From Anaerolineae bacterium (lineage in GTDB: Bacteria; Chloroflexota; Anaerolineae; 4572-78; J111), in the NCBI GenBank assembly GCA_022071955.1, contig JAJVIM010000024.1:1-64000 (forward strand): a stretch of 64,000 nucleotides of DNA, written 5' to 3'. This document shows, one piece after another, positions 26,970 through 33,855 of this stretch. Position numbers and translations under genes: made by a program. Each line of letters starts with the position of its first letter. The stretch's first letter is position 1. Below the pieces are notes generated by a model. That model was not told where the DNA came from. It did no database searches and saw nothing but the letters and a program-made list of their open reading frames with translations.

Positions 26970-28007
26970 ATGCGTGCAGCAATGATGCATGGCCCCGGCG
27001 ATGTCCGGGTTGAAAATGTTCCCGACGCCAAAATAAATGAACCCACCGACGCTCTTATCCGCGTTACCCGCGCCTCTGTCTGCGGCAGTGATCTGTGGCC
27101 GTACCGGGGATTTGCAGAATTTAGCGAAACCGGCATCCCAATGGGCCACGAGGCTATTGGTGTGGTTGAAGCGGTTGGGACATCTGTGCAAAATATCAAC
27201 GTTGGCGATTTTGTTGCCATGCCGTTTGCTTACTCGGATGGCACCTGTGCCCACTGCCAGGCGGGAATTCACACCTCGTGCATCCACGGGGGGTTCTTTG
27301 GCATCGGTGTTGTCGGCGGAGCGCAGGCCGAAGCGATTCGTATCCCCCAGTCCGATGGCACTCTCGTCCCCCTGCCGGGTGGGCTAGACAGCGCGGTAAT
27401 GCCTTCTCTCCTCACCCTCACCGACGTGATGGCCACCGGCCACCACGCCGCCGTCACCGCGCGTGTCAGCCCCGGCAAAATTGCGGCGGTGGTTGGCGAT
27501 GGCGCGGTTGGGTTGTGCGGCGTGATCGCTGCCAAACGTCTCGGCGCGGAGCAGATCATTCTGCTGGGCCGCCAGCCCGACCGCCTGGAACTGGGCAAAT
27601 CGTTTGGAGCCACCGACATCGTTACTGAACGGGGCGAAGAAGCGGTGGAGCGCGTGCGCCAACTGACCGGCGGTTACGGCGTTCACTCCGTCCTTGAGTG
27701 CGTTGGCACGGATCTGTCGATGCAAACCGCGCTCGACATTGCCCGGCCCGGTGGCGCCATTGGTCGGGTGGGCGTGCCGCACGATGTTACCATTCCGGCG
27801 GCGTCTCCCACCTTCTTCAAAAACCTGACCATCAGCGGCGGCCCCGCCCCGGCCCGGGCTTACATTGGGGAGTTGCTGCCGGACGTGCTGGAGGGGCGGG
27901 TTGAGCCGGGCCGCGTTTTTGACCTTGTAACCAATCTCGATGGCGTGCCGGACGGCTATCGGGCGATGAACGAACGCGCGGCCATCAAAGCCATCATCGA
28001 GTTTTAG
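26970..28007 (+). CDS. Zinc-dependent alcohol dehydrogenase (MDR family)
   Basis: 345 residues. Catalytic zinc site: Cys in ASVCGSDLW (about 38), GHE (about 58-60); Rossmann loop AAVVGDGAVGLCGVIAAKRLG (about residues 171-190). The structural zinc lobe keeps three cysteines in CAHCQAGIHTSC; the first of the usual four is replaced by Asp-Gly, so the structural zinc may be weak or absent. It oxidises alcohols or reduces aldehydes with NAD(P). Fifth gene of the MerR operon. The stop is inside a small tandem duplication (CGAGTTTTAG twice). Confidence 0.87.
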   Translation: MRAAMMHGPGDVRVENVPDAKINEPTDALIRVTRASVCGSDLWPYRGFAEFSETGIPMGHEAIGVVEAVGTSVQNINVGDFVAMPFAYSDGTCAHCQAGIHTSCIHGGFFGIGVVGGAQAEAIRIPQSDGTLVPLPGGLDSAVMPSLLTLTDVMATGHHAAVTARVSPGKIAAVVGDGAVGLCGVIAAKRLGAEQIILLGRQPDRLELGKSFGATDIVTERGEEAVERVRQLTGGYGVHSVLECVGTDLSMQTALDIARPGGAIGRVGVPHDVTIPAASPTFFKNLTISGGPAPARAYIGELLPDVLEGRVEPGRVFDLVTNLDGVPDGYRAMNERAAIKAIIEF

Positions 28008-28030
28008 CGAGTTTTAGAAGGAGTGCGCTC

Positions 28031-28411
28031 ATGAGCGTTTGGACCAGCGACGAACTCAACAAGATTGGCACTGCTGAAGAACTGGACATTATTCCACGCC
28101 GGCTCGATGGCACGCTGCGCAAACCAGTGATCATCTGGGTTGTCCGCGTTGGCGACGACCTCTACGTCCGTTCCTACCGGGCACGGAACGGAGCATGGTT
28201 CCGCGCCACTCAGGTGAGTCGCCAGGGCCGCATCCGGGCCGGCGGCATCGAGAAAGATGTCACCTTTGTGAATGAAACCAACCCCGGCCTCAACGACCAG
28301 ATCGATGCCGCCTACCGCGCCAAATACGGGCGCTACCCGCAGTATGTGGCCCCAATGTTAACCGCCGAGGTGCGGTCTACAACCATCAAACTGGTGCCGC
28401 GGTTGGAATAA
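28031..28411 (+). CDS. DUF2255 family protein
   Basis: 126 residues. WTSDELNKIGTAEELDI, TLRKPVIIWVVRVGDDLYVR (about residues 28-47) and a C-terminal DAAYRAKYGRYP match the DUF2255 family, a small split-barrel, flavin-reductase-like fold. The family often sits beside aldo/keto reductases and short oxidoreductases, as here. GAAGGAG precedes the ATG. Biochemical role not established. Confidence 0.8.
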   Translation: MSVWTSDELNKIGTAEELDIIPRRLDGTLRKPVIIWVVRVGDDLYVRSYRARNGAWFRATQVSRQGRIRAGGIEKDVTFVNETNPGLNDQIDAAYRAKYGRYPQYVAPMLTAEVRSTTIKLVPRLE

Positions 28412-28424
28412 AGGAGATTCAAAA

Positions 28425-29408
28425 ATGGAATATGCAAAACTTGGTAACACCGGCCTGGATGTATCACAGATTTGTCTGGGTTGTATGAGTTTTGGCTCGG
28501 CGGAGGGCTGGGTTCACAACCAATGGGCCCTGAATGAGGACGACAGCCGCGTTATCATCAAACGGGCGCTGGATTTGGGGGTCAATTTCTTTGATACGGC
28601 CAATGTCTATGCCCGCGGCGTCAGCGAAGAAATACTTGGGCGCGCCCTCAAGGATTTCGCCAACCGGGATGAAGTGGTGATCGCCACCAAAGTCCACGGC
28701 AAAATGCACGACGGCCCCAACGGCTCCGGCCTGTCCCGCAAAGCCATTCTGAGCGAAATTGATAAAAGCCTGGCGCGTCTGGGCGTTGATTATGTCGACC
28801 TTTACATCATCCACCGCTGGGATTACAACACCCCCATCGAAGAAACAATGGCGGCGCTGCACGATGTGGTGAAAGCCGGGAAGGTCAGATATATCGGCGC
28901 TTCGGCCATGTACGCCTGGCAATTCCAGAAGGCGCTATTTGTGGCGGAAAAGAACGGCTGGACGCGCTTTGTCTCGATGCAGAGTCACCTGAACTTGCTC
29001 TACCGGGAGGAAGAACGGGAGATGATGCCGCTTTGCCGCGCCGAAAAAATTGCGGTCACCCCCTACAGTCCGCTGGCCGCGGGCAGATTGGCGCGGGCCT
29101 GGTCGGAGAGCACCACGCGGCTGGAAACCGACCCCATTGCCAAGTGGAAATACGATGCCACCGCTGACGCCGACAAACTGGTTGTTGAGCGCGTGGCCGA
29201 AATTGCCACAAAACACAATACGCCGCGGGCGCACATCGCCCTGGCGTGGCTGTTGCACAAAGAACCGGTCATTGCACCGGTCATTGGGGCCACCAAAATC
29301 TCTCACCTTGAAAGCGCGGTTGAGTCCCTGTCAGTCAAGCTGACGCCCGACGACATCACATTTCTGGAAGAGCCGTATGTCCCCCATCCGGTCGTGGGGC
29401 CGAATTAA
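28425..29408 (+). CDS. Aldo/keto reductase (second copy, YajO/IolS-like)
   Basis: 327 residues. KLGNTGLDVSQICLGCMSFG, catalytic Asp/Tyr in NFFDTANVYARG, His in DLYIIHRWDYNTP (about 126-138), and APVIGATKISHLESAVE near the end. It differs from the first AKR of the operon and is closer to the YajO/YakC-like group. NADPH-dependent reduction of carbonyls is expected. Ends the MerR operon; a hairpin (R2, 29529-29555) with a T-rich tail lies 120 bases later. Confidence 0.88.
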   Translation: MEYAKLGNTGLDVSQICLGCMSFGSAEGWVHNQWALNEDDSRVIIKRALDLGVNFFDTANVYARGVSEEILGRALKDFANRDEVVIATKVHGKMHDGPNGSGLSRKAILSEIDKSLARLGVDYVDLYIIHRWDYNTPIEETMAALHDVVKAGKVRYIGASAMYAWQFQKALFVAEKNGWTRFVSMQSHLNLLYREEEREMMPLCRAEKIAVTPYSPLAAGRLARAWSESTTRLETDPIAKWKYDATADADKLVVERVAEIATKHNTPRAHIALAWLLHKEPVIAPVIGATKISHLESAVESLSVKLTPDDITFLEEPYVPHPVVGPN

Positions 29409-29528
29409 GTGATGCCAATCCCGTTTTTGAATGCGGCTCCCACTTGAGTTAACGGGCACAAAGTTAAGCATCACAGGGTTATTCTCAATGATCGCCAGTT
29501 GGTAGCCCCCCAAATCTTTAAGCACTCA

Positions 29529-29582
29529 CAGCCCCGTCGATATTCGGCGGGGCTGTATATTTGCATTGAACCGGGTCAAAAT
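29529..29582. repeat. Dispersed hairpin repeat R2
   Basis: CAGCCCCGTCGA (29529-29540) pairs with TCGGCGGGGCTG (29544-29555), 12 pairs with one G.U, loop TAT. It is followed by TATATTTGCATTGAACCGGGTCAAAA, of which the last part contains the near-palindrome TTGAACCGGGTCAA. The CGGGGCTGTATATTTGC text is shared exactly with R3. Confidence 0.7.
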
Positions 29583-29763
29583 GCGAACTCACTAAAAAAA
29601 GCTCTGTTTTGTCCCTTTCCCGGATGTCCATCAAAGTGGGGCTACCTCACTTTTTCAAGTATAGTACCAGTTAGTTTACACGCTTTTATCTTTGTTCTGC
29701 AACAACTCTGATAATTGAGCGCCGCCCAAAATTTGTCTAATAGACGCCTCTGCCGCCCTGCGT

Positions 29764-29769
29764 TATAAT
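29764..29769 (+). promoter_or_regulatory. eutA -10 box TATAAT, six bases before ATG
   Basis: TATAAT at 29764-29769, then TTAGCC and ATG 29776. TAGACG 17 bases upstream (29741-29746) is a passable -35. Without a ribosome site, the mRNA is probably leaderless. Confidence 0.55.
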
Positions 29770-29775
29770 TTAGCC

Positions 29776-31197
29776 ATGATCAGCGTTGGCATCGACATTG
29801 GTACGACCACCACCCAGATAATATTTTCCCGGCTGGAGTTGCAGGGCGGCCTTGGGCTGCAACGGGCCACCATCGCCGCCACCGAAATTTTGTACCGCAG
29901 CCGGGCCAGTTTTACGCCACTCACCAGCGCCGAGGCAATTGACGCCGACGGCGTGGTGGCGCTGCTGCGGCAGGAATACCGGCAGGCCGGCTTTACCCCC
30001 GCAGATATCGAGCTGGGCGCGGCCATTATCACCGGCGAAACGGCCAAAAAGCGCAACGCTCCGGCGCTGCTGCAAGGTCTGTCGGAGTTGGCCGGCGATT
30101 TTGTGGTGTCGGTGGCCGGGCCACATCTGGAAGGCGTTATCGCCGGGCGCGGCTCCGGCGCGGCGGCCTATTCCGCGCAGCACTTCACCCCCGTCTTAAA
30201 TGTAGACATCGGCGGCGGCACAACCAACAGCGCCCTGTTTCGGCAGGGACAGGCCGTTGGGGCGGCAGCCGGCAACGTGGGCGGGCGGCTGCTGAAAATC
30301 AACCCGCGCACGCAGCGCCTTGAGCAAATTGCGCCGCCCGGCCAGCTTGTGCTCGATGCCGTGGGCTTGCCGCTACGCCCCGGCGACCGCCCCACGCTGC
30401 CCCAGCTTCGTATGTTCACCGATGCCCTGGCCAGCGTGGTGGTGCAACTCATCGATGGTAGCACCTCGCTGCTGGCCGAAGCGCTGCGCCTTACGCCGCC
30501 GCTGGCGGGTTTGCCGGCAGGCGGGCTTGTGTTCCTGTCGGGTGGGGTAGCGCATCATTTTTACCAGCCTGCCGCGCCCATTCAATCGCTGGAACAGGTG
30601 TTGCTGCATGGCGATGTTGGCCCGCTGCTGGCCGATTCGCTGCGGCGGCACCCCGGTTTGCAGCGGTATACCGTGCGCCGCCCGCGTGAGACCACCGGCG
30701 CCACGGTGATTGGCGCGGGCACCCAAACCATCAGCCTGAGCGGCAGCACCCTGTGGCTGGAGCCGGGCTTGCTGCCCATTCGTAACGCGCCGGTCATCCG
30801 CCCCATCTGGGCTGGCGCAGCGCCCTCCCGCGCCGCCGTGGCCGCCGCTGTGCGGCAGGCGCTCACCTACAGCGATCTCGATGCCGCCGTTACGCAGGTG
30901 GCCATTGCGTTGGAGTTGACCTGGCCGGTAGATTATCCCTCGCTGCTGGAGTTGGCCCACGGGCTGGCGCTGGCGGCCAATGATTTGCCATTAACCCGCC
31001 CTTTGCTTATTATTGTCACCAGCGATCACGCCCGTGTGCTGGGGCAACTCATCAAAAGCATCGCTCCAACTCGCCCCCTGCTGGTAGTAGACCAGATTTC
31101 TCTGGCTCAAGGTGACACCATCGACCTTGGCCGGCCCACACTCGGCGGGCAAATTGTGCCTTTAAGTATCAAAACTTTATATTTTTATGCGGGATAG
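29776..31197 (+). CDS. eutA: Ethanolamine ammonia-lyase reactivating factor EutA
   Basis: 473 residues. N-terminal actin-like phosphate loop SVGIDIGTTTTQIIFSRLE, VITGETAKKRN context (GAAIITGETAKKRNAP), and the second phosphate loop LNVDIGGGTTNSALF (about 139-153) are the EutA signatures. It exchanges damaged cobalamin in ethanolamine ammonia-lyase in an ATP-dependent manner. EutB starts four bases downstream and EutC follows, so this is a compact eutABC unit. No microcompartment shell, EutT or permease is adjacent. It is preceded by a leaderless-type promoter. Confidence 0.92.
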   Translation: MISVGIDIGTTTTQIIFSRLELQGGLGLQRATIAATEILYRSRASFTPLTSAEAIDADGVVALLRQEYRQAGFTPADIELGAAIITGETAKKRNAPALLQGLSELAGDFVVSVAGPHLEGVIAGRGSGAAAYSAQHFTPVLNVDIGGGTTNSALFRQGQAVGAAAGNVGGRLLKINPRTQRLEQIAPPGQLVLDAVGLPLRPGDRPTLPQLRMFTDALASVVVQLIDGSTSLLAEALRLTPPLAGLPAGGLVFLSGGVAHHFYQPAAPIQSLEQVLLHGDVGPLLADSLRRHPGLQRYTVRRPRETTGATVIGAGTQTISLSGSTLWLEPGLLPIRNAPVIRPIWAGAAPSRAAVAAAVRQALTYSDLDAAVTQVAIALELTWPVDYPSLLELAHGLALAANDLPLTRPLLIIVTSDHARVLGQLIKSIAPTRPLLVVDQISLAQGDTIDLGRPTLGGQIVPLSIKTLYFYAG

Positions 31198-31201
31198 ACC
31201 T

Positions 31202-32569
31202 ATGCTTTTAAGAACAAAGTTGTTTGGCAAGAGCTATGAATTTGGCGATATCCGTGAGTTGATGGGCAAGGCCAACGAGCCGAAATCAGGCGATGAACTG
31301 GCCGGGGTGGCCGCCGCCACCGCCACCGAGCGCGTGGCCGCCCGGTACGTGCTGGCCGAACTGCCCCTGAGCGTGCTGCGGGCCAACCCCGCCGTCCCCT
31401 ACGATCAGGATGAAGTAACCCGCGCTATAGACGATGCCGTGGACGAGGCGGTTTATCAGGAAATCAAAGGCTGGACGGTGGGTGATTTCAGAGAGTGGCT
31501 GCTGGCCAACCGCACCACTCAAGCCGACATCGAGCGGGTACGGGCCGGGTTGACCGCCGAAATGGTGGCCGCCGTCACCAAGCTGATGTCTAACCTGGAT
31601 TTAATTTATGCCGCCCGCAAAATCACGGTGACGGCCCACAGCGCCAACACCATTGGGCAGCGCGGCACCCTGGCCAGCCGCTTGCAGCCCAACCACCCCA
31701 CCGACAGCCCGGAAGGCATCCGCGCCGAAATTTACGAGGGGCTGGCCTACGGTTCCGGCGACAGCGTCATCGGCATCAACCCGGTGGACGACAGCCTGAG
31801 CAGCGTCAGCCGCCTGCTGGACATGACTCACGACATCATCCGGCAGTGGAAAATCCCCACCCAAAACTGCGTGCTGGCCCACGTGACCACGCAGATGCAA
31901 GCCATGAAGGCGGGCGCGCCGGTGGGGCTGGTTTTTCAAAGCCTGGCCGGCTCGGAGCGGGCCAACGAGAGTTTTGGCATCAACGTGGGGTTGATGGACG
32001 AAGCCTACGCGCTTTCGCGCCAATATTGCTGGCCCGCCGGCCCCAACACCATGTATTTTGAAACCGGGCAGGGGTCGGCCCTGTCCGCCGATGCCCACCA
32101 CGGCTGGGACCAACTGACGATGGAGGCTCGTATTTACGGGCTGGCCAAACGGTGGCAGCCGTTTCAGGTGAACACCGTGGTTGGCTTTATTGGGCCGGAA
32201 TACCTGTACGATGCCACCCAGATTACCCGCGCCGGGCTGGAAGACCACTTTATGGGCAAGCTGACCGGCCTGCCGATGGGCTGCGACGCCTGCTACACCA
32301 ACCACGCCCGCGCCACCCAAAACGACATCGAGAATCTGGCGGTGCTGCTGGCCGCGGCGGGCTGCAACTATTTTATGGGCGTGCCCATGGGCGATGATGT
32401 GATGCTGGCCTACCAATGCACCAGTTATCACGACGCCGCCGCGCTGCGTCAAACGCTCAACCTGCGGCCGCTGCCAGAGTTTGAAATCTGGCTGGAAACT
32501 ATGGGGCTGCTAAAAGACGGTATGCTCACCGAACAGGCCGGCGATCCCACGTTTTTCCTGCGAAAATAA
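31202..32569 (+). CDS. eutB: Ethanolamine ammonia-lyase large subunit EutB
   Basis: 455 residues from ATG 31202 (MLLRTKLFGKSYEF), chosen because it aligns with known EutB N-termini; an upstream ATG at 31187 overlaps eutA. Family landmarks include LAGVAAATATERVAA, YEGLAYGSGDSVIGINPV, FETGQGSALSADAHHG, NTVVGFIGPEYLYD and GCDACYTNHA. With EutC and adenosylcobalamin it splits ethanolamine into acetaldehyde and ammonia. The product acetaldehyde could be handled by the nearby alcohol dehydrogenase/AKR operon, an inference from proximity only. Confidence 0.95.
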   Translation: MLLRTKLFGKSYEFGDIRELMGKANEPKSGDELAGVAAATATERVAARYVLAELPLSVLRANPAVPYDQDEVTRAIDDAVDEAVYQEIKGWTVGDFREWLLANRTTQADIERVRAGLTAEMVAAVTKLMSNLDLIYAARKITVTAHSANTIGQRGTLASRLQPNHPTDSPEGIRAEIYEGLAYGSGDSVIGINPVDDSLSSVSRLLDMTHDIIRQWKIPTQNCVLAHVTTQMQAMKAGAPVGLVFQSLAGSERANESFGINVGLMDEAYALSRQYCWPAGPNTMYFETGQGSALSADAHHGWDQLTMEARIYGLAKRWQPFQVNTVVGFIGPEYLYDATQITRAGLEDHFMGKLTGLPMGCDACYTNHARATQNDIENLAVLLAAAGCNYFMGVPMGDDVMLAYQCTSYHDAAALRQTLNLRPLPEFEIWLETMGLLKDGMLTEQAGDPTFFLRK

Positions 32570-32576
32570 AAAATCC

Positions 32577-32716
32577 ACCCCTCCCCCCAACCCCCTCCCC
32601 AATTCCTGGGGAGGGGGAGCGGTTGATAAAGGGTGGAGTTGAGCGGCGAAGCCGCTCAACTCCACCCTAAAAATTATTGCCCCCCTTCTCCCTTTGGGAG
32701 AAGGGGGTTAGGGGGG
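32577..32716. repeat. Composite intergenic repeat, copy 2: 17-bp perfect hairpin plus CCCCCTTCTCCC...GTTAGGGGGG
   Basis: Bases 32631-32647 and 32651-32667 are perfect inverse complements (17 bp, loop GAA, core GCGGC-GAA-GCCGC). Before it, 32581-32619 contains CCCCTCCCC-AATTCCTG-GGGAGGGGG symmetry; after it, a T/A-rich link and CCCCCCTTCTCCC-TTT-GGGAGAAGGGGGTTAGGGGGG (32681-32716). The order and last element repeat copy 1 (3093-3190). It lies inside the eutB-eutC gap. Confidence 0.75.
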
Positions 32717-32744
32717 ATGAGGGCCAATGATTGGAGAAAAAGCC

Positions 32745-33527
32745 ATGACCACTAACCCAATTACCATCGATCTACCCGACCCAACCCTGCCGGCTGCCCG
32801 CCAGCGCGCCGGGCTGCAAAACCCGCGGCACGCCGAGGGGGCAGCCGCCCTGCAAGCCACCACGCCGGCCCGCATTGGCGTGGGCCGAGCCGGGGCGCGT
32901 CCCCGTACCGGTACTATTCTGCTATTTCAGGCCGACCACGCCGTTACGCAGGATGCCCTGATGCGGGAGGTTGACCCGCAATTACTGGAAGATTTGGGGC
33001 TGTGGGTGGTCAACAGCCAGGCCGGCAGCCGGCAGGAATACCTCAAACGGCCCGATCTGGGCCGCCGCCTGACCGACGCCGCCCGGCAAACCGTCGCCGA
33101 GCGCTGCGTGATGCAGCCGGATGTGCAGATTTTTGTGGGAGATGGGCTTAGCGCCGCGGCCATTGAGCACAACCTGCCGCATATTCTGCCGGTGCTAAAA
33201 CACGGCCTCTCGGCAGCCGGATTATCGATGGGGACGCCGTTTTTTGTGCGCAATGCGCGGGTGGGGCTGCTCAACCCGGTAAACGCGGTGGTGGATGCCA
33301 AAGTGTGCGCCGTGCTCATCGGCGAGCGCCCCGGCCTGGCCCGCGCCGAAAGCCTGAGCATTTACGCCGGCTATCGCCCGCAACCAGACTCCACGGACGC
33401 TAACCGAAACGCCATCTGCAACATTTACCAGGACGGCCTCAACCCGCTGGAAGCCGGGGCCGTGGCGGTGCAACTCTTCCAGAAAATGATCGAGCGCCAG
33501 ACGAGCGGGGTTAGCTTAACAGCCTAG
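32745..33527 (+). CDS. eutC: Ethanolamine ammonia-lyase small subunit EutC
   Basis: 260 residues from ATG 32745, preferred over ATG 32727 because GGAG lies eight bases upstream. Family landmarks: TPARIGVGRAGARPRTGT (about 39-56), FQADHAVTQDAL, VGDGLSAAAIEHN, CAVLIGERPGL, AGYRP and the C-terminal NIYQDGLNPLEAGA. It binds adenosylcobalamin with EutB to form the holoenzyme. The 175-base gap from eutB holds a large hairpin repeat, so co-transcription may be partial. Confidence 0.94.
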   Translation: MTTNPITIDLPDPTLPAARQRAGLQNPRHAEGAAALQATTPARIGVGRAGARPRTGTILLFQADHAVTQDALMREVDPQLLEDLGLWVVNSQAGSRQEYLKRPDLGRRLTDAARQTVAERCVMQPDVQIFVGDGLSAAAIEHNLPHILPVLKHGLSAAGLSMGTPFFVRNARVGLLNPVNAVVDAKVCAVLIGERPGLARAESLSIYAGYRPQPDSTDANRNAICNIYQDGLNPLEAGAVAVQLFQKMIERQTSGVSLTA

Positions 33528-33699
33528 AAAAAATTGCAACTGTGGTTTGGTAGACAGGAGCGGTGAATAACCACAGCCTGAAAATCTTCAGTTGAACGCA
33601 TGTTAAGCCAGCTTCGACACGTTCTCCACATACAATCGCCCTACCCAGTTGGCTTTAATGAGGTCAATATTCATAAACTGACAGTAACCGAAACAGTTA

Positions 33700-33757
33700 A
33701 ATACAACTCTGCCGGTGACATACGGGGCTGTATATTTGCTTAAAGTTGAATCAAATA
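33700..33757. repeat. Dispersed hairpin repeat R3 (decayed left arm)
   Basis: CGGGGCTGTATATTTGC (33723-33739) is identical to R2, followed by TTAAAGTTGAATCAAA, the degenerate tail. The left arm is degraded to CTGCCGGTGA, so the hairpin is poor. The AAACAGTTAAATACAA text before it resembles the text before R1. Confidence 0.55.
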
Positions 33758-33822
33758 GGGGTCGAAAAAAATTTTGACGATTTGCTTCCAACCTGCTGCT
33801 AACAGAATTGAAAGGAATTCCC

Positions 33823-33828
33823 TATAAT
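33823..33828 (+). promoter_or_regulatory. -10 box TATAAT of MalT-like regulator
   Basis: A consensus TATAAT at 33823-33828, 27 bases before the ATG at 33856. No good -35 is present at 17 bases, so an activator or extended interaction may be needed. Confidence 0.45.
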
Positions 33829-33855
33829 ATCCACGTATGAGTGCTGGAGGCTTTT

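Larger units (their letters stand above)
29409..29775. other. Gene-free spacer with hairpin repeat R2 and eutA promoter
   Basis: No gene found. Contains repeat R2 and, at its end, TATAAT (29764-29769). CACAAAGTTAAG at 29459-29470 also occurs at 16460-16471 after the GT4 gene; the significance of this shared 12-mer is unclear. Confidence 0.55.
33528..33855. other. Gene-free spacer with decayed repeat R3 and promoter
   Basis: No gene found. It contains the decayed copy R3 of the hairpin repeat (33700-33757) and a -10 box TATAAT (33823-33828) serving the following regulator. A short ATG frame starts at 33837, eight bases after the -10 box, but has no homology I can see. Confidence 0.5.

Noticed and set aside
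29776..33527. Bacterial microcompartment locus
   Set aside because: Only eutA, eutB and eutC are found; no shell (BMC domain) proteins or EutT/EutE around them.
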